In this document: positions 46,547 through 54,254 of the stretch, one piece after another
Position numbering within the stretch: position 1 is the stretch's first letter
Layout: every line of letters begins with the position of its first letter
Source: Sphingobium cupriresistens
GTDB lineage: Bacteria; Pseudomonadota; Alphaproteobacteria; Sphingomonadales; Sphingomonadaceae
Assembly: GCF_004152865.1 (NCBI RefSeq)
Contig: NZ_SEOO01000004.1
Span: forward strand, 62,001 to 126,000
DNA length: 64,000 bases
Reading direction: 5' to 3'
The notes under the pieces: model-generated
Told to the model about the DNA's origin: nothing
Database searches by the model: none
Seen by the model: only the letters and a program-made list of their open reading frames with translations
Made by a program: the position numbers and the translations under genes

Positions 46547-47768
46547 TGGACTCTCCCAATTTATCTATGAAGCCCAGCATAGCCTGTAACGCGCGTTCCG
46601 CATCGGCCGGATCGACATGTTCGGCCGGATGGTGGCTGATCCCATGCCTGCAACGGATGAAGAGCATGGCGGTCGGGCACAGCGCCGCCATCACCATCGC
46701 GTCATGACCCGCGCCGGACACGAGGCGGAAGGCAGGCTGTCCCGTCCCCGCGATGGCGGCGTCCATCAGGGTCATCAGCAGGGAATCGCACGGACTGGCG
46801 GGCAGGTCGTGGACCAGCGTCGTCGCCCAATCCAGCCCGCGCCGATCGGCGATGGCGGCAATCGCCTCGATCATCGCCTCGGCCGCGCGATTGCGCCGCC
46901 CCGCATCGCCCGATCGCACGTCGAGCGTAAAGCGCACCTCGCCGGGGATGACATTGGGCGCGCCCGGCAACGCCTCGATCCGCCCCACCGTGGCGACAAG
47001 GTCGGATGCGGCATCGCGCGCTAGTGTCTCGATCGCCAGCATCGCCTCCGCCGCGCCCGCCAGCGCATCGCGGCGCAAGGGCATGGACGTCGTGCCGGCA
47101 TGGCCCGCCATGCCCCGCAGCGTCAGTTGATAGCGCAGTTGCGCGGCGATGCCGGTGACGGTGCCGAGCGCAAGCCCCTGCGCCTCCAGCACCGGCCCCT
47201 GTTCGATATGCGCTTCGAGATAGGCGAGGGTGGCGCCGGCCGGGCGCGCGGCGGAGAGATAGGTGCGGACATCGACGCCGGCATCCGCCAAGGCAAGGCC
47301 ATCGCCGTCGCGCAGATCGAGCGCCTCGGCCGCCAGCGTGCCCGCCACCGCCCGGCTGGTCAGCATGGCGGCGGGAAAGCGCGATCCCTCCTCGTCGCCA
47401 AAGGCGATCACCTCGATCGGGAAGGGCAGGCGACGCCCGGCGCGGTGCAGCGCCGCGACCGCCTCCACGCCCAGCATGATGCCCAGCGGCCCGTCATAGC
47501 GCCCCGCATCCCTGACACTGTCGATATGGCTGCCGATCAGCAGCGCCGGGGCGGCCGGGTCCTGCCCTTCATAGCGGCCGATCAGGTTGGCGGCGGGGTC
47601 GCGCCGCACGGCCATCCCGGCCTCCCCCATCCACCCGGCCAGCGCCGCCTGCGCATGGGCATAGGCCGGTGTGAGATAGCCCCGATACAGGCCGTCCGCC
47701 ATGTCGCTATAGGGCGCGACGCCCAGCGCATCGCATCGCGCGACGGCTCTCGCTCCGCCGCTCACCAT
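46533..47768 (-). CDS. allC: Allantoate amidohydrolase (M20 metallohydrolase)
   Basis: A 411-residue enzyme of the hydantoinase/carbamoylase branch of M20 metallopeptidases. Metal ligands are seen in LIGSHIDSVRDAGRYDGPLGI, IAFGDEEGSRFP and AYLEAHIEQGPVLE, with a late His in RHGISHHPAEHV. The dimerisation domain contains GMAGHAGTTSMPLRRDAL. It would convert allantoate to S-ureidoglycine, ammonia and CO2. Ureidoglycolate or N-carbamoyl amino acid hydrolase are homologous alternatives, but the PucG neighbour favours allantoate. Starts inside the end of hpxW (7-bp overlap). Confidence 0.9.
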   Translation of the reverse strand: MVSGGARAVARCDALGVAPYSDMADGLYRGYLTPAYAHAQAALAGWMGEAGMAVRRDPAANLIGRYEGQDPAAPALLIGSHIDSVRDAGRYDGPLGIMLGVEAVAALHRAGRRLPFPIEVIAFGDEEGSRFPAAMLTSRAVAGTLAAEALDLRDGDGLALADAGVDVRTYLSAARPAGATLAYLEAHIEQGPVLEAQGLALGTVTGIAAQLRYQLTLRGMAGHAGTTSMPLRRDALAGAAEAMLAIETLARDAASDLVATVGRIEALPGAPNVIPGEVRFTLDVRSGDAGRRNRAAEAMIEAIAAIADRRGLDWATTLVHDLPASPCDSLLMTLMDAAIAGTGQPAFRLVSGAGHDAMVMAALCPTAMLFIRCRHGISHHPAEHVDPADAERALQAMLGFIDKLGESIAAA

Positions 47769-49339
47769 GCCGCCACCGCGCCGTCGCTGCGCGGGTCGGT
47801 CGCGCCGTCCAGCCTGCCATCAGGATAGCGCACGATCGCCCCGGCATGGCCCATGGTCGCGGTGATTGGCCCGACTTGTTCGACGTCATGACCGGCCGCG
47901 ATCAGTTCGGCATACAGCCCGTCGTCAAACCCGTCCTCCAGCTTGAGCGTGGTCGACTGGTCGCCCCAGGTACGTCCCAGCAGCCAGCGCGGCGCGCTGA
48001 TCGCCTCCTGCAAATCCATGCCATAGCGCGCATAACGGGTGAACAAGGCCGCCTGCGTCTGCGGCTGGCCTTCGCCGCCCATAGTGCCATAGGCCATGAC
48101 CCGCCCGTCATCGAAACAGGCGAGCGCGGGATTGAGCGTGTGGAACGGCTTGCGGCCCGGCTTCAGCGCATTCCAGCCGCTTTCCGCCAATCGGAAGCTG
48201 CTGCCGCGATTCTGCCAGGTGATGCCGGTGCGCGGCAGCACCAGGCCCGATCCGAACTCGAAATAGGTGGACTGGATGCAGGATACGACCCGCCCATCGC
48301 CATCGGCCGCGGCGAACCAGCAAGTGTCGCCCCATTGCGGCGGCGGCGGCCAGGGCAGGGCGCGGGCCGGATCGATCTTCGCCGCCAGCGCGTCCAGCGC
48401 GGCGGGATCGTCCAACAGCCCTTGCCAGTGATAATCGTGGAAAGCCGGGTCGCCGACATGGGCGTCGCGGATCAGAAACGCCTGTTTGGTCGCTTCGACC
48501 AGCCCATGGACATGGTCGAACCCCTCGGCGCTCCCAGCGCACAGCCGATCGAACAGGGCGAGGATCAGCAGCGAGGCGAAGCCCTGCGTGGGGGGCGCGC
48601 TGTTATAGAGGGTCGCGCCGCTGATCCGTGTGTGCAACGGTGTCGATGTAAAGGCGTCGTGCGAGGCCAAATCTGCGGCGGTCAGTGGGCTGCCCAGCGC
48701 TTCCAGATCGGCGGCTATGTCAGCGGCCAGTGCCCCTGTGTAGAAGTTGTCCAGACCTTCCGTTGCCAGCCGTTCCAGCGTGTCGGCCAACAGGGGCTGG
48801 CGCAGCAGATCGCCTTCGCGCAGCGGACGGCTGTCAGCTTCGAAGACCGTCGCATAGGCGCCGGGCTGGCCGCGCAACTCGTCGCCCTTGGCCGCGGCGA
48901 TGGCCGCGCCGCCCGCCGTGACGGCGACGCCCGCCCGCGCATGGCCGATCGCATCGCGCAGCAGTCGGGCCAGCGGCAGCGTGCCGCTCTCCAGCGCCGC
49001 CGCCCAGCCCGAAATCGTCCCCGCCACCGTGTTCGCCGCCAGCGGCCCGCGCGTCGGTACTGCTTCAAGTCCCGCATAGAGCGGCAGATCCGCCTTGGCC
49101 GCCGCGCCGCCGCAGCCATGGATGGCATAAACGCGCCCTTCCGGCTCGCGGATGACCCAAAAGCCATCGCCGCCGATGCCGGTCATGTGGGGATAGACCA
49201 CCGCCAGCGCCGCCGCCACCGCGACGCAGGCCTCCACCGCATTGCCGCCGTCACGCAACACGCTGAGGCCCGCCGCGCTCGCCAGATGATGCGGCGCGGT
49301 CACCATGCCGTGTCGGCCAGATACGGTCGAAAGCGCCAT
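47762..49339 (-). CDS. hpxW: Oxamate amidohydrolase candidate HpxW (gamma-glutamyltransferase-like Ntn hydrolase)
   Basis: A 525-residue Ntn-hydrolase of the gamma-glutamyltransferase family without signal peptide. The predicted self-cleavage site is before Thr339 (QWGDTCWFAAADGDGRVVS), giving a large and a small subunit. Other family blocks are GGNAVEACVAVAAALAVVYPHMTGIGGDGF (over residues 31-60) and YGTMGGEGQPQTQAALFTRY. Klebsiella HpxW of this type hydrolyses oxamate to oxalate and ammonia, and the operon contains pucG, hpxY and hpxZ as there. Its ATG shares a base with the upstream nucleosidase stop (TGATG). Confidence 0.88.
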   Translation of the reverse strand: MALSTVSGRHGMVTAPHHLASAAGLSVLRDGGNAVEACVAVAAALAVVYPHMTGIGGDGFWVIREPEGRVYAIHGCGGAAAKADLPLYAGLEAVPTRGPLAANTVAGTISGWAAALESGTLPLARLLRDAIGHARAGVAVTAGGAAIAAAKGDELRGQPGAYATVFEADSRPLREGDLLRQPLLADTLERLATEGLDNFYTGALAADIAADLEALGSPLTAADLASHDAFTSTPLHTRISGATLYNSAPPTQGFASLLILALFDRLCAGSAEGFDHVHGLVEATKQAFLIRDAHVGDPAFHDYHWQGLLDDPAALDALAAKIDPARALPWPPPPQWGDTCWFAAADGDGRVVSCIQSTYFEFGSGLVLPRTGITWQNRGSSFRLAESGWNALKPGRKPFHTLNPALACFDDGRVMAYGTMGGEGQPQTQAALFTRYARYGMDLQEAISAPRWLLGRTWGDQSTTLKLEDGFDDGLYAELIAAGHDVEQVGPITATMGHAGAIVRYPDGRLDGATDPRSDGAVAAW

Positions 49340-50253
49340 CAGTCGGGCAGCGCCGCGACGAAGGCGCGCACGACATGAGCGCTGTTGACCGACGCCAGAG
49401 CCATGAAGGCGACCATCTGATTCTCGCCCGCATCACCTCCGGCCAAGTCGGACAGGCTGCGGAACACGATGACCGGCACGCCATTGGCATAGGCGACTTG
49501 CGCCACCGCGGCGCTTTCCATGTCCAGCACGCGCGCCTTCCACGCCCTGCTCAGATAGTCGCGAAATTCGGCATTGTCAGCGAAGACGCCCGCCGAAACC
49601 CCGGTGCCGCCGACCACGATCTTGGGATCATGCGGCAGGCAGGCCGGGGCCGCACCCTCATTCTGGACGCAGCGTTCCAGCTTGACGTCGCCCGCCACCT
49701 TCTGCGCCAGTCGCAGCAAGGCGGGATCGACGCCGAAGCTATAATGGCGCTTCACCGGCTCGTTCGCATTGCCGATGCGCACGCCGCGCGGGAACATCAT
49801 GCCCCAATTGGCGGGCGCGTCCGCATCGACAGCTTCGGGTACCGTCCAGCCATCGCCATTTTTGCGGGCGAAGGACACTTCCAGATATTGCGCCCAGTCC
49901 TGCGGCACGATGACGTCGCCGATCGACAGGCCGGGATCGACCCCGCCCGCTATCCCTGAAAAGACGATCCGCCGCACGGTGAAGCGGTCCAGCACCAGTT
50001 GCGTGTTCATCGCGGCGTTCACCATCGACACGCCGCTCTGCATCAGCAGCACCGGCTTGCCCGCCATCCGGCCGGTCAGAAAGGTCATGCCGTTGATCTG
50101 GTGCCGCTTGGGCTTGTCGACCGACTTTACCAGCGCATCCCATTCGGGGAGGAAGGCGGTCATGACCACGGTGCGCGGCGTGCTGTCCGCCTTGCGCGCC
50201 ATGGCCGGGGTGGGGAGGGCGAGCGCCAGCAGCGCGAGGGCGAAGAATCGCAT
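49339..50253 (-). CDS. Exported purine nucleosidase (PNP/MTAN-like)
   Basis: A 304-residue member of the PNP_UDP_1/MTA-SAH nucleosidase family with a signal peptide (FFALALLALALPTPAMA). Family blocks are RRIVFSGIAGGVDPGLSIGDVIVPQDW and VLDMESAAVAQVAYANGVPVIVFRSLSDLAGG over residues 241-272, the latter carrying the base-recognition Glu and catalytic Asp. It would cleave nucleosides to free bases in the periplasm for the permease encoded just upstream. The ATG at 50253 overlaps that gene's stop (TGATG); the longer frame lies inside the permease gene. Confidence 0.87.
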   Translation of the reverse strand: MRFFALALLALALPTPAMARKADSTPRTVVMTAFLPEWDALVKSVDKPKRHQINGMTFLTGRMAGKPVLLMQSGVSMVNAAMNTQLVLDRFTVRRIVFSGIAGGVDPGLSIGDVIVPQDWAQYLEVSFARKNGDGWTVPEAVDADAPANWGMMFPRGVRIGNANEPVKRHYSFGVDPALLRLAQKVAGDVKLERCVQNEGAAPACLPHDPKIVVGGTGVSAGVFADNAEFRDYLSRAWKARVLDMESAAVAQVAYANGVPVIVFRSLSDLAGGDAGENQMVAFMALASVNSAHVVRAFVAALPD

Positions 50254-51620
50254 CAGGCTGCTCCCATCCAGACGAAGCGAATGACGAAAAGACCGGCCAG
50301 CAGGAACAGGAACCAGTCCTTGCGCGTCGCCGTGCCGCGCAGGGCCTTGAGCGCTGCATGGGCGGTGATGCCGAAGGCCAGGCCATTGGCGATCGAGAAG
50401 GTGAGCGGGATCATCGCCACGGTGAGGAAGGCGGGGATGGCCGACATCGGGTCTTCCCATTCCACCTCGGTCAGCGGCACCAGCATCAGGCCGCCCACGA
50501 TGATGAGGGCGGGCGCGGTCGCGGCCAGCGGCACCAGTTGCGCATAGGGGGCGACGAACATGGTCAGCAGGAACAGGATGCCGGTAACGACGGCGGTCAG
50601 GCCAGTGCGCCCGCCCGCCTGCACGCCCGCCGCGCTCTCGACATAGGAGGTGACGGTGCTGGTGCCCGCCATCGACCCGACGATGGTGGCGACCGCGTCG
50701 GTCATCAATATGCGGTTGAGGCCGGGGATGCGCCCCGCCGCGTCCATCAGGCCCGCGCGCTTCGTCACCGCGACCAATGTGCCGATATTGTCGAACAGGT
50801 CGACGAACAGGAAAACGAACAGGATTTCCAGCAGGCCGAGGCCATGGCTGCCGGTCAGGCCGAACACGCCGGGCAGGTCGAGCTGAAAGGCGGTGCCGGT
50901 CAACGCCTCCAGGCTATAGGGTTCGGGCTTGACCGTCACCATGCCGGTCAGCCAGCCGACGATCGTGGTGGCGACGATGCCGATCAGCATCGCGCCGCGC
51001 ACATTCCACACGCTGAGCGTGCCGATGACCAAAAGCCCTAGCAGCGCCAGCGCGGCGCCGGGGGCTTTCAGGTCGCCCAGCGCCACGAAGGTCGCCGGGT
51101 TCGCGCCCACGATCCCGGCATTTTTCAAACCGATAAAGCCGATGAACAGACCGATGCCCCCCGCCACCGCCGCGAACAAATAGGTGGGGATGACCGCCAC
51201 GATCAACTGCCGCACGCCGGTCAGCGTCAGGATCAGGAAGGCGACGCCGGACAGGAAGACGCAGCCCAGTGCGATTGGCCATTGCACGCCCATCTGCCCG
51301 ACCACGGTGAAGGCGAAATAGGCGTTCAACCCCATGCCCGGCGCCAACGCCAGCGGGACATTGGCGGTCAGGCCCATCAGGATCGAGGCGAAGGCGGCGG
51401 CGAAGCAGGTGGCCGCCGCGACCGAGGCGACAGGCATCCCGGTCGATCCCAGGATCGCCGGGTTGACCAGCACGATATAGGCCATCGTCAGGAAGGTGGT
51501 GATCCCGGCCAGCACCTCCGTTCGCGCCGATGTGCCGCGCTGGCTGAGCGCGAAATAGCGGTCCAGCCCGCCTGTCGGCGCTTCTGGCGGATGGTGATCC
51601 GCGACCTGCGATGGCGTCAT
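50253..51620 (-). CDS. AzgA-family adenine/guanine/hypoxanthine permease
   Basis: A 455-residue inner-membrane transporter with about 12-14 hydrophobic segments. AzgA-like signatures are RTEVLAGITTFLTMAYIVLVNPAIL, APGMGLNAYFAFTVV, FLFVDLFDNIGTLVAV and GSMAGTSTVTSYVESAAGVQAGGRTGLTA (over residues 315-345). It is a proton symporter for adenine, guanine or hypoxanthine. 4-bp overlap with hpxY and 1-bp overlap with the exported nucleosidase gene, so base release and uptake are co-produced. Confidence 0.93.
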   Translation of the reverse strand: MTPSQVADHHPPEAPTGGLDRYFALSQRGTSARTEVLAGITTFLTMAYIVLVNPAILGSTGMPVASVAAATCFAAAFASILMGLTANVPLALAPGMGLNAYFAFTVVGQMGVQWPIALGCVFLSGVAFLILTLTGVRQLIVAVIPTYLFAAVAGGIGLFIGFIGLKNAGIVGANPATFVALGDLKAPGAALALLGLLVIGTLSVWNVRGAMLIGIVATTIVGWLTGMVTVKPEPYSLEALTGTAFQLDLPGVFGLTGSHGLGLLEILFVFLFVDLFDNIGTLVAVTKRAGLMDAAGRIPGLNRILMTDAVATIVGSMAGTSTVTSYVESAAGVQAGGRTGLTAVVTGILFLLTMFVAPYAQLVPLAATAPALIIVGGLMLVPLTEVEWEDPMSAIPAFLTVAMIPLTFSIANGLAFGITAHAALKALRGTATRKDWFLFLLAGLFVIRFVWMGAA

Positions 51621-52957
51621 GCGATGTCCCCCGAATATGGATGTCCCGGCATGGCGACGCCGGTGATGCCCCGTTGCTCCAGCATGGCTGCCAGCCGGAA
51701 CAAGGTCGGCTCGCCACCCGGCTTGCCGATCAGTTGCAGCCCCAATGGCAGCCGCCCCGGACGATAGAGCGGAATGCTGAACGAAGGGAAGCCCGTGAAA
51801 CTGATCGGCTGGCTATGGATGCCCAGATCCGCGCGCGCCGGCGCCATCGCCCCGTCGATCAGGATGCGGGGATCGTTGATCGGCGGCGCGGTGCAGGGCG
51901 TCGCCGGTGCGATCAGCACGTCATAAGGCGCGATTAAGTCCAGCATGGTGGCGCGGAATCTGGCGCGGAACGCCTGCGCTTCCGCATACAGGCCATCGGG
52001 CAACAGCGCGCCGGCGATCAGCCGGTCGCGCACCTGCGGATCGAACGCCATGGCGTCGCGCGCCAGCGCCGCACGGTGCAGTCGTCCGCCTTCGCTGGCC
52101 GTAATCAGAAAGGCGGCGGACCGCGCGCGGGCGATGTCTGGCACGGTCACGACCGGCGAATCCGGCGCAATGGCGTCGATCGCTGCGCTCTGTTCGGGAT
52201 CGATATTCTCGGCGAAGCGGCCGCCCAACTGGGCGAGGCGGATCGGCGCGCCGTCATCCTGCGCGGATCGGCCGGCCAGTACTTCCCATATCGTCACCAT
52301 GTCGGCCAGCGACGCGGTGAACGGGCCGATATCGTCGAAACTTTCGGCGAAGGGAAAGACGCCCGTCATCGGCAGGGCGCCATGGGTCGGTTTCAACCCA
52401 TAAAGGCCGGTCAGGCTGGCCGGCACCCGGATCGACCCATTGGTGTCCGACCCCAGCGAAAAGGGCAACAGCCCGGCCGCGACCACCGCCGCCGACCCGC
52501 CCGACGACCCGCCGGCTAAGCGGGTCAGGTCATGCGGATTGCGGGTCGTGCCATGCAGCGCGTTGATCGTTGCAAAGCCATAGGCGAACTCGTCCATGTT
52601 GAGGCTGGCCACCAATATGGCGCCGGCCGCCTTCAGGCGACGGATCGCTTCGGCATCCTGCGTGGCTGGCGGCGCATCGGCATAGAGCCGCGATCCGGCG
52701 GTGGTGGGCAGGCCGGCGATGTCGAACAGATCCTTCACGCCAAAAGGCACGCCCGCCAGCGGCCCCGGATCGCGACCGGCGGCGGCCAGCGCGTCGATCC
52801 TCGCCGCATCCCTGCGCGCCGGGCCGGCCATGATGCGGGTGACGGCGCAGAGCGGCGCTGCTTCCTTCGCCAGCGCCGTCAGGCACTGGTCGAGCAACTG
52901 CGTGGCGGATTGCTGACCGCTGCGCACGGACTGGGCGATCGCCATGGCTCCCGTCAT
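51617..52957 (-). CDS. hpxY: Amidase-signature enzyme HpxY/AtzE-like
   Basis: A 446-residue amidase-signature hydrolase with the complete triad Lys75 (GVPFGVKDLFD), cis-Ser151 (AGGSSGGSAA) and nucleophile Ser175 (GSDTNGSIRVPAS). The 24-residue spacing of the two serines is the family norm. It resembles AtzE, the 1-carboxybiuret hydrolase that needs the small AtzG subunit, and HpxY of Klebsiella purine operons, expected to act on oxalurate. A separate AtzG/HpxX gene is absent; an AtzG-like segment is instead the C-terminus of the protein encoded by the overlapping upstream gene. Confidence 0.88.
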   Translation of the reverse strand: MTGAMAIAQSVRSGQQSATQLLDQCLTALAKEAAPLCAVTRIMAGPARRDAARIDALAAAGRDPGPLAGVPFGVKDLFDIAGLPTTAGSRLYADAPPATQDAEAIRRLKAAGAILVASLNMDEFAYGFATINALHGTTRNPHDLTRLAGGSSGGSAAVVAAGLLPFSLGSDTNGSIRVPASLTGLYGLKPTHGALPMTGVFPFAESFDDIGPFTASLADMVTIWEVLAGRSAQDDGAPIRLAQLGGRFAENIDPEQSAAIDAIAPDSPVVTVPDIARARSAAFLITASEGGRLHRAALARDAMAFDPQVRDRLIAGALLPDGLYAEAQAFRARFRATMLDLIAPYDVLIAPATPCTAPPINDPRILIDGAMAPARADLGIHSQPISFTGFPSFSIPLYRPGRLPLGLQLIGKPGGEPTLFRLAAMLEQRGITGVAMPGHPYSGDIA

Positions 52958-54108
52958 GGCGCGGCGCCTTCATTCCGGTCCAGCAACAGGCCGGCATGAT
53001 GATCGAGCAGCGCCATGTTCGCGACCACGCCGGGCATACAGGCGGCTGGGATCGGCAGGCCGATGGCGTCCGCGGCCCGATGAATGTCCGCTTCGCTGCG
53101 GGGCAGCGGGGGGGCAGGTGTCGAAATGAGGACAGAAGCCTGCCGCGCGAACCGCCCAGCCAGCGCCGCGCAAATAAGAAGTTGCAACTGGTGGAATATC
53201 ATCAGCGGCAGGATCAGCAGGCCGACTTGCGCCGGGGGGAACAGCGCCCCGGCCATTGGAACGCCGGACACCAGGCTTTTCTTGGACCCGCAGAACAGCA
53301 GCACGATCGCATCCTGGCGCGCCAACCCGGCCAGCCGCGCAACGCCCATATTCACGCTCATGACGATAGCCAGGACGAGCGCGCTGAGGCCCAGCAGCAA
53401 CATCAGGTCGCCTACGCCGACCTGCGTCCATATGCCGCCGGCGACGGCGGCGCTGAAAGCGGAATAGACCACCAGCAATATCGCGCCCCGGTCAACCGGC
53501 ATCAAAAGCCCCTTACGCCGGTCGATAAAGCCGCCGATATAGGGGCGCAGAAAATGACCCGCGACGAAGGGGACCAACAGTTGCAGGGCGATATTCTGGA
53601 CGGAATGGATCGTGGCCGTGCCGCCATGTCCCTCTACATTCAGGGTCAAGGTGACGAGCAGCGGCGTTAGCAGGATGCCGATCAGGTTGGACAGCGACGC
53701 GCTGCACAGGGCGGCGGCGACATTGCCGCCCGCCATCGCGGTAAAGGCGATCGACGACTGGACCGTGGAGGGCAACAGGGTCAGATAGAGCAGGCCCGAC
53801 ATGAGCACCGGATCGGCCCAGCCCCGCATCAGCGATGTCATCGCGATGCCGACGGCCGGGAACAACAGATAGGTCGATGCAAAGACCAGCAGATGCAACC
53901 GCCAGTTGCCCGCCCCCTGCAGAATCGCCGCGCGCGACAGTTTTGCGCCATGAAGGAAGAACAACAGCGCTATCGCGATATCGGCCAGTATATCGATCCA
54001 GCCCGCGGCCTGCCCCCTGGCCGGCCACAGCGACGCTGCGCCGACCGTCGCGACCAGCCACAAGAGAAACGGGTCAATCCGCAGGATAGCAAGGGTCGGG
54101 CGCGCCAT
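52954..54108 (-). CDS. SBF-like transporter with C-terminal AtzG/HpxX-like domain
   Basis: A 384-residue protein, first gene of the purine operon. Residues 1-322 form an SBF-like (bile acid:sodium symporter-related, PF13593 type) membrane domain with about ten hydrophobic helices and the typical LFCGSKKSLVSGVPMAGALFPPAQVGLLILP. Residues about 337-384 are soluble (RSEADIHRAADAIGLPIPAACMPGVVANMALLDHHAGLLL in parts) and match the AtzG/HpxX pattern AAxxLGLPIPxxxxPGVVANxxLL. No in-frame ATG, GTG or TTG lies between residues 323 and 357, so the domain is not made separately. The stop overlaps hpxY by 4 bp. The fusion implies that the AtzE-like hydrolase docks on the transporter. Membrane part sure, tail assignment fairly sure. 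Confidence 0.8.
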   Translation of the reverse strand: MARPTLAILRIDPFLLWLVATVGAASLWPARGQAAGWIDILADIAIALLFFLHGAKLSRAAILQGAGNWRLHLLVFASTYLLFPAVGIAMTSLMRGWADPVLMSGLLYLTLLPSTVQSSIAFTAMAGGNVAAALCSASLSNLIGILLTPLLVTLTLNVEGHGGTATIHSVQNIALQLLVPFVAGHFLRPYIGGFIDRRKGLLMPVDRGAILLVVYSAFSAAVAGGIWTQVGVGDLMLLLGLSALVLAIVMSVNMGVARLAGLARQDAIVLLFCGSKKSLVSGVPMAGALFPPAQVGLLILPLMIFHQLQLLICAALAGRFARQASVLISTPAPPLPRSEADIHRAADAIGLPIPAACMPGVVANMALLDHHAGLLLDRNEGAAP

Positions 54109-54147
54109 GCCGGCCTTATGCTCGCCTTGCCCCTACCGATCCAATAG

Positions 54148-54174
54148 AATGACTTCAACGGATCGTTGCAAAAA
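54148..54174. promoter_or_regulatory. Candidate LysR-type operator, copy 2
   Basis: This 27-base element matches 31865-31891 at 22 positions (AATGA, ACGGA and GTTGCAAAAA blocks). Its centre is the inverted repeat CAACG-GAT-CGTTG (54156-54168). It lies 40-66 bases upstream of the first gene of the 18-gene purine operon, in the same orientation relative to the controlled minus-strand genes as copy 1. It is the only obvious operon-level control element here. Confidence 0.6.
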
Positions 54175-54254
54175 ACAGAGCGGCCCAGGCGTTGATAGCG
54201 CGCGTGCGCATTGCGGCCTGCTATCATTTCTATTCGTCACAATGGGCCTGGTGC

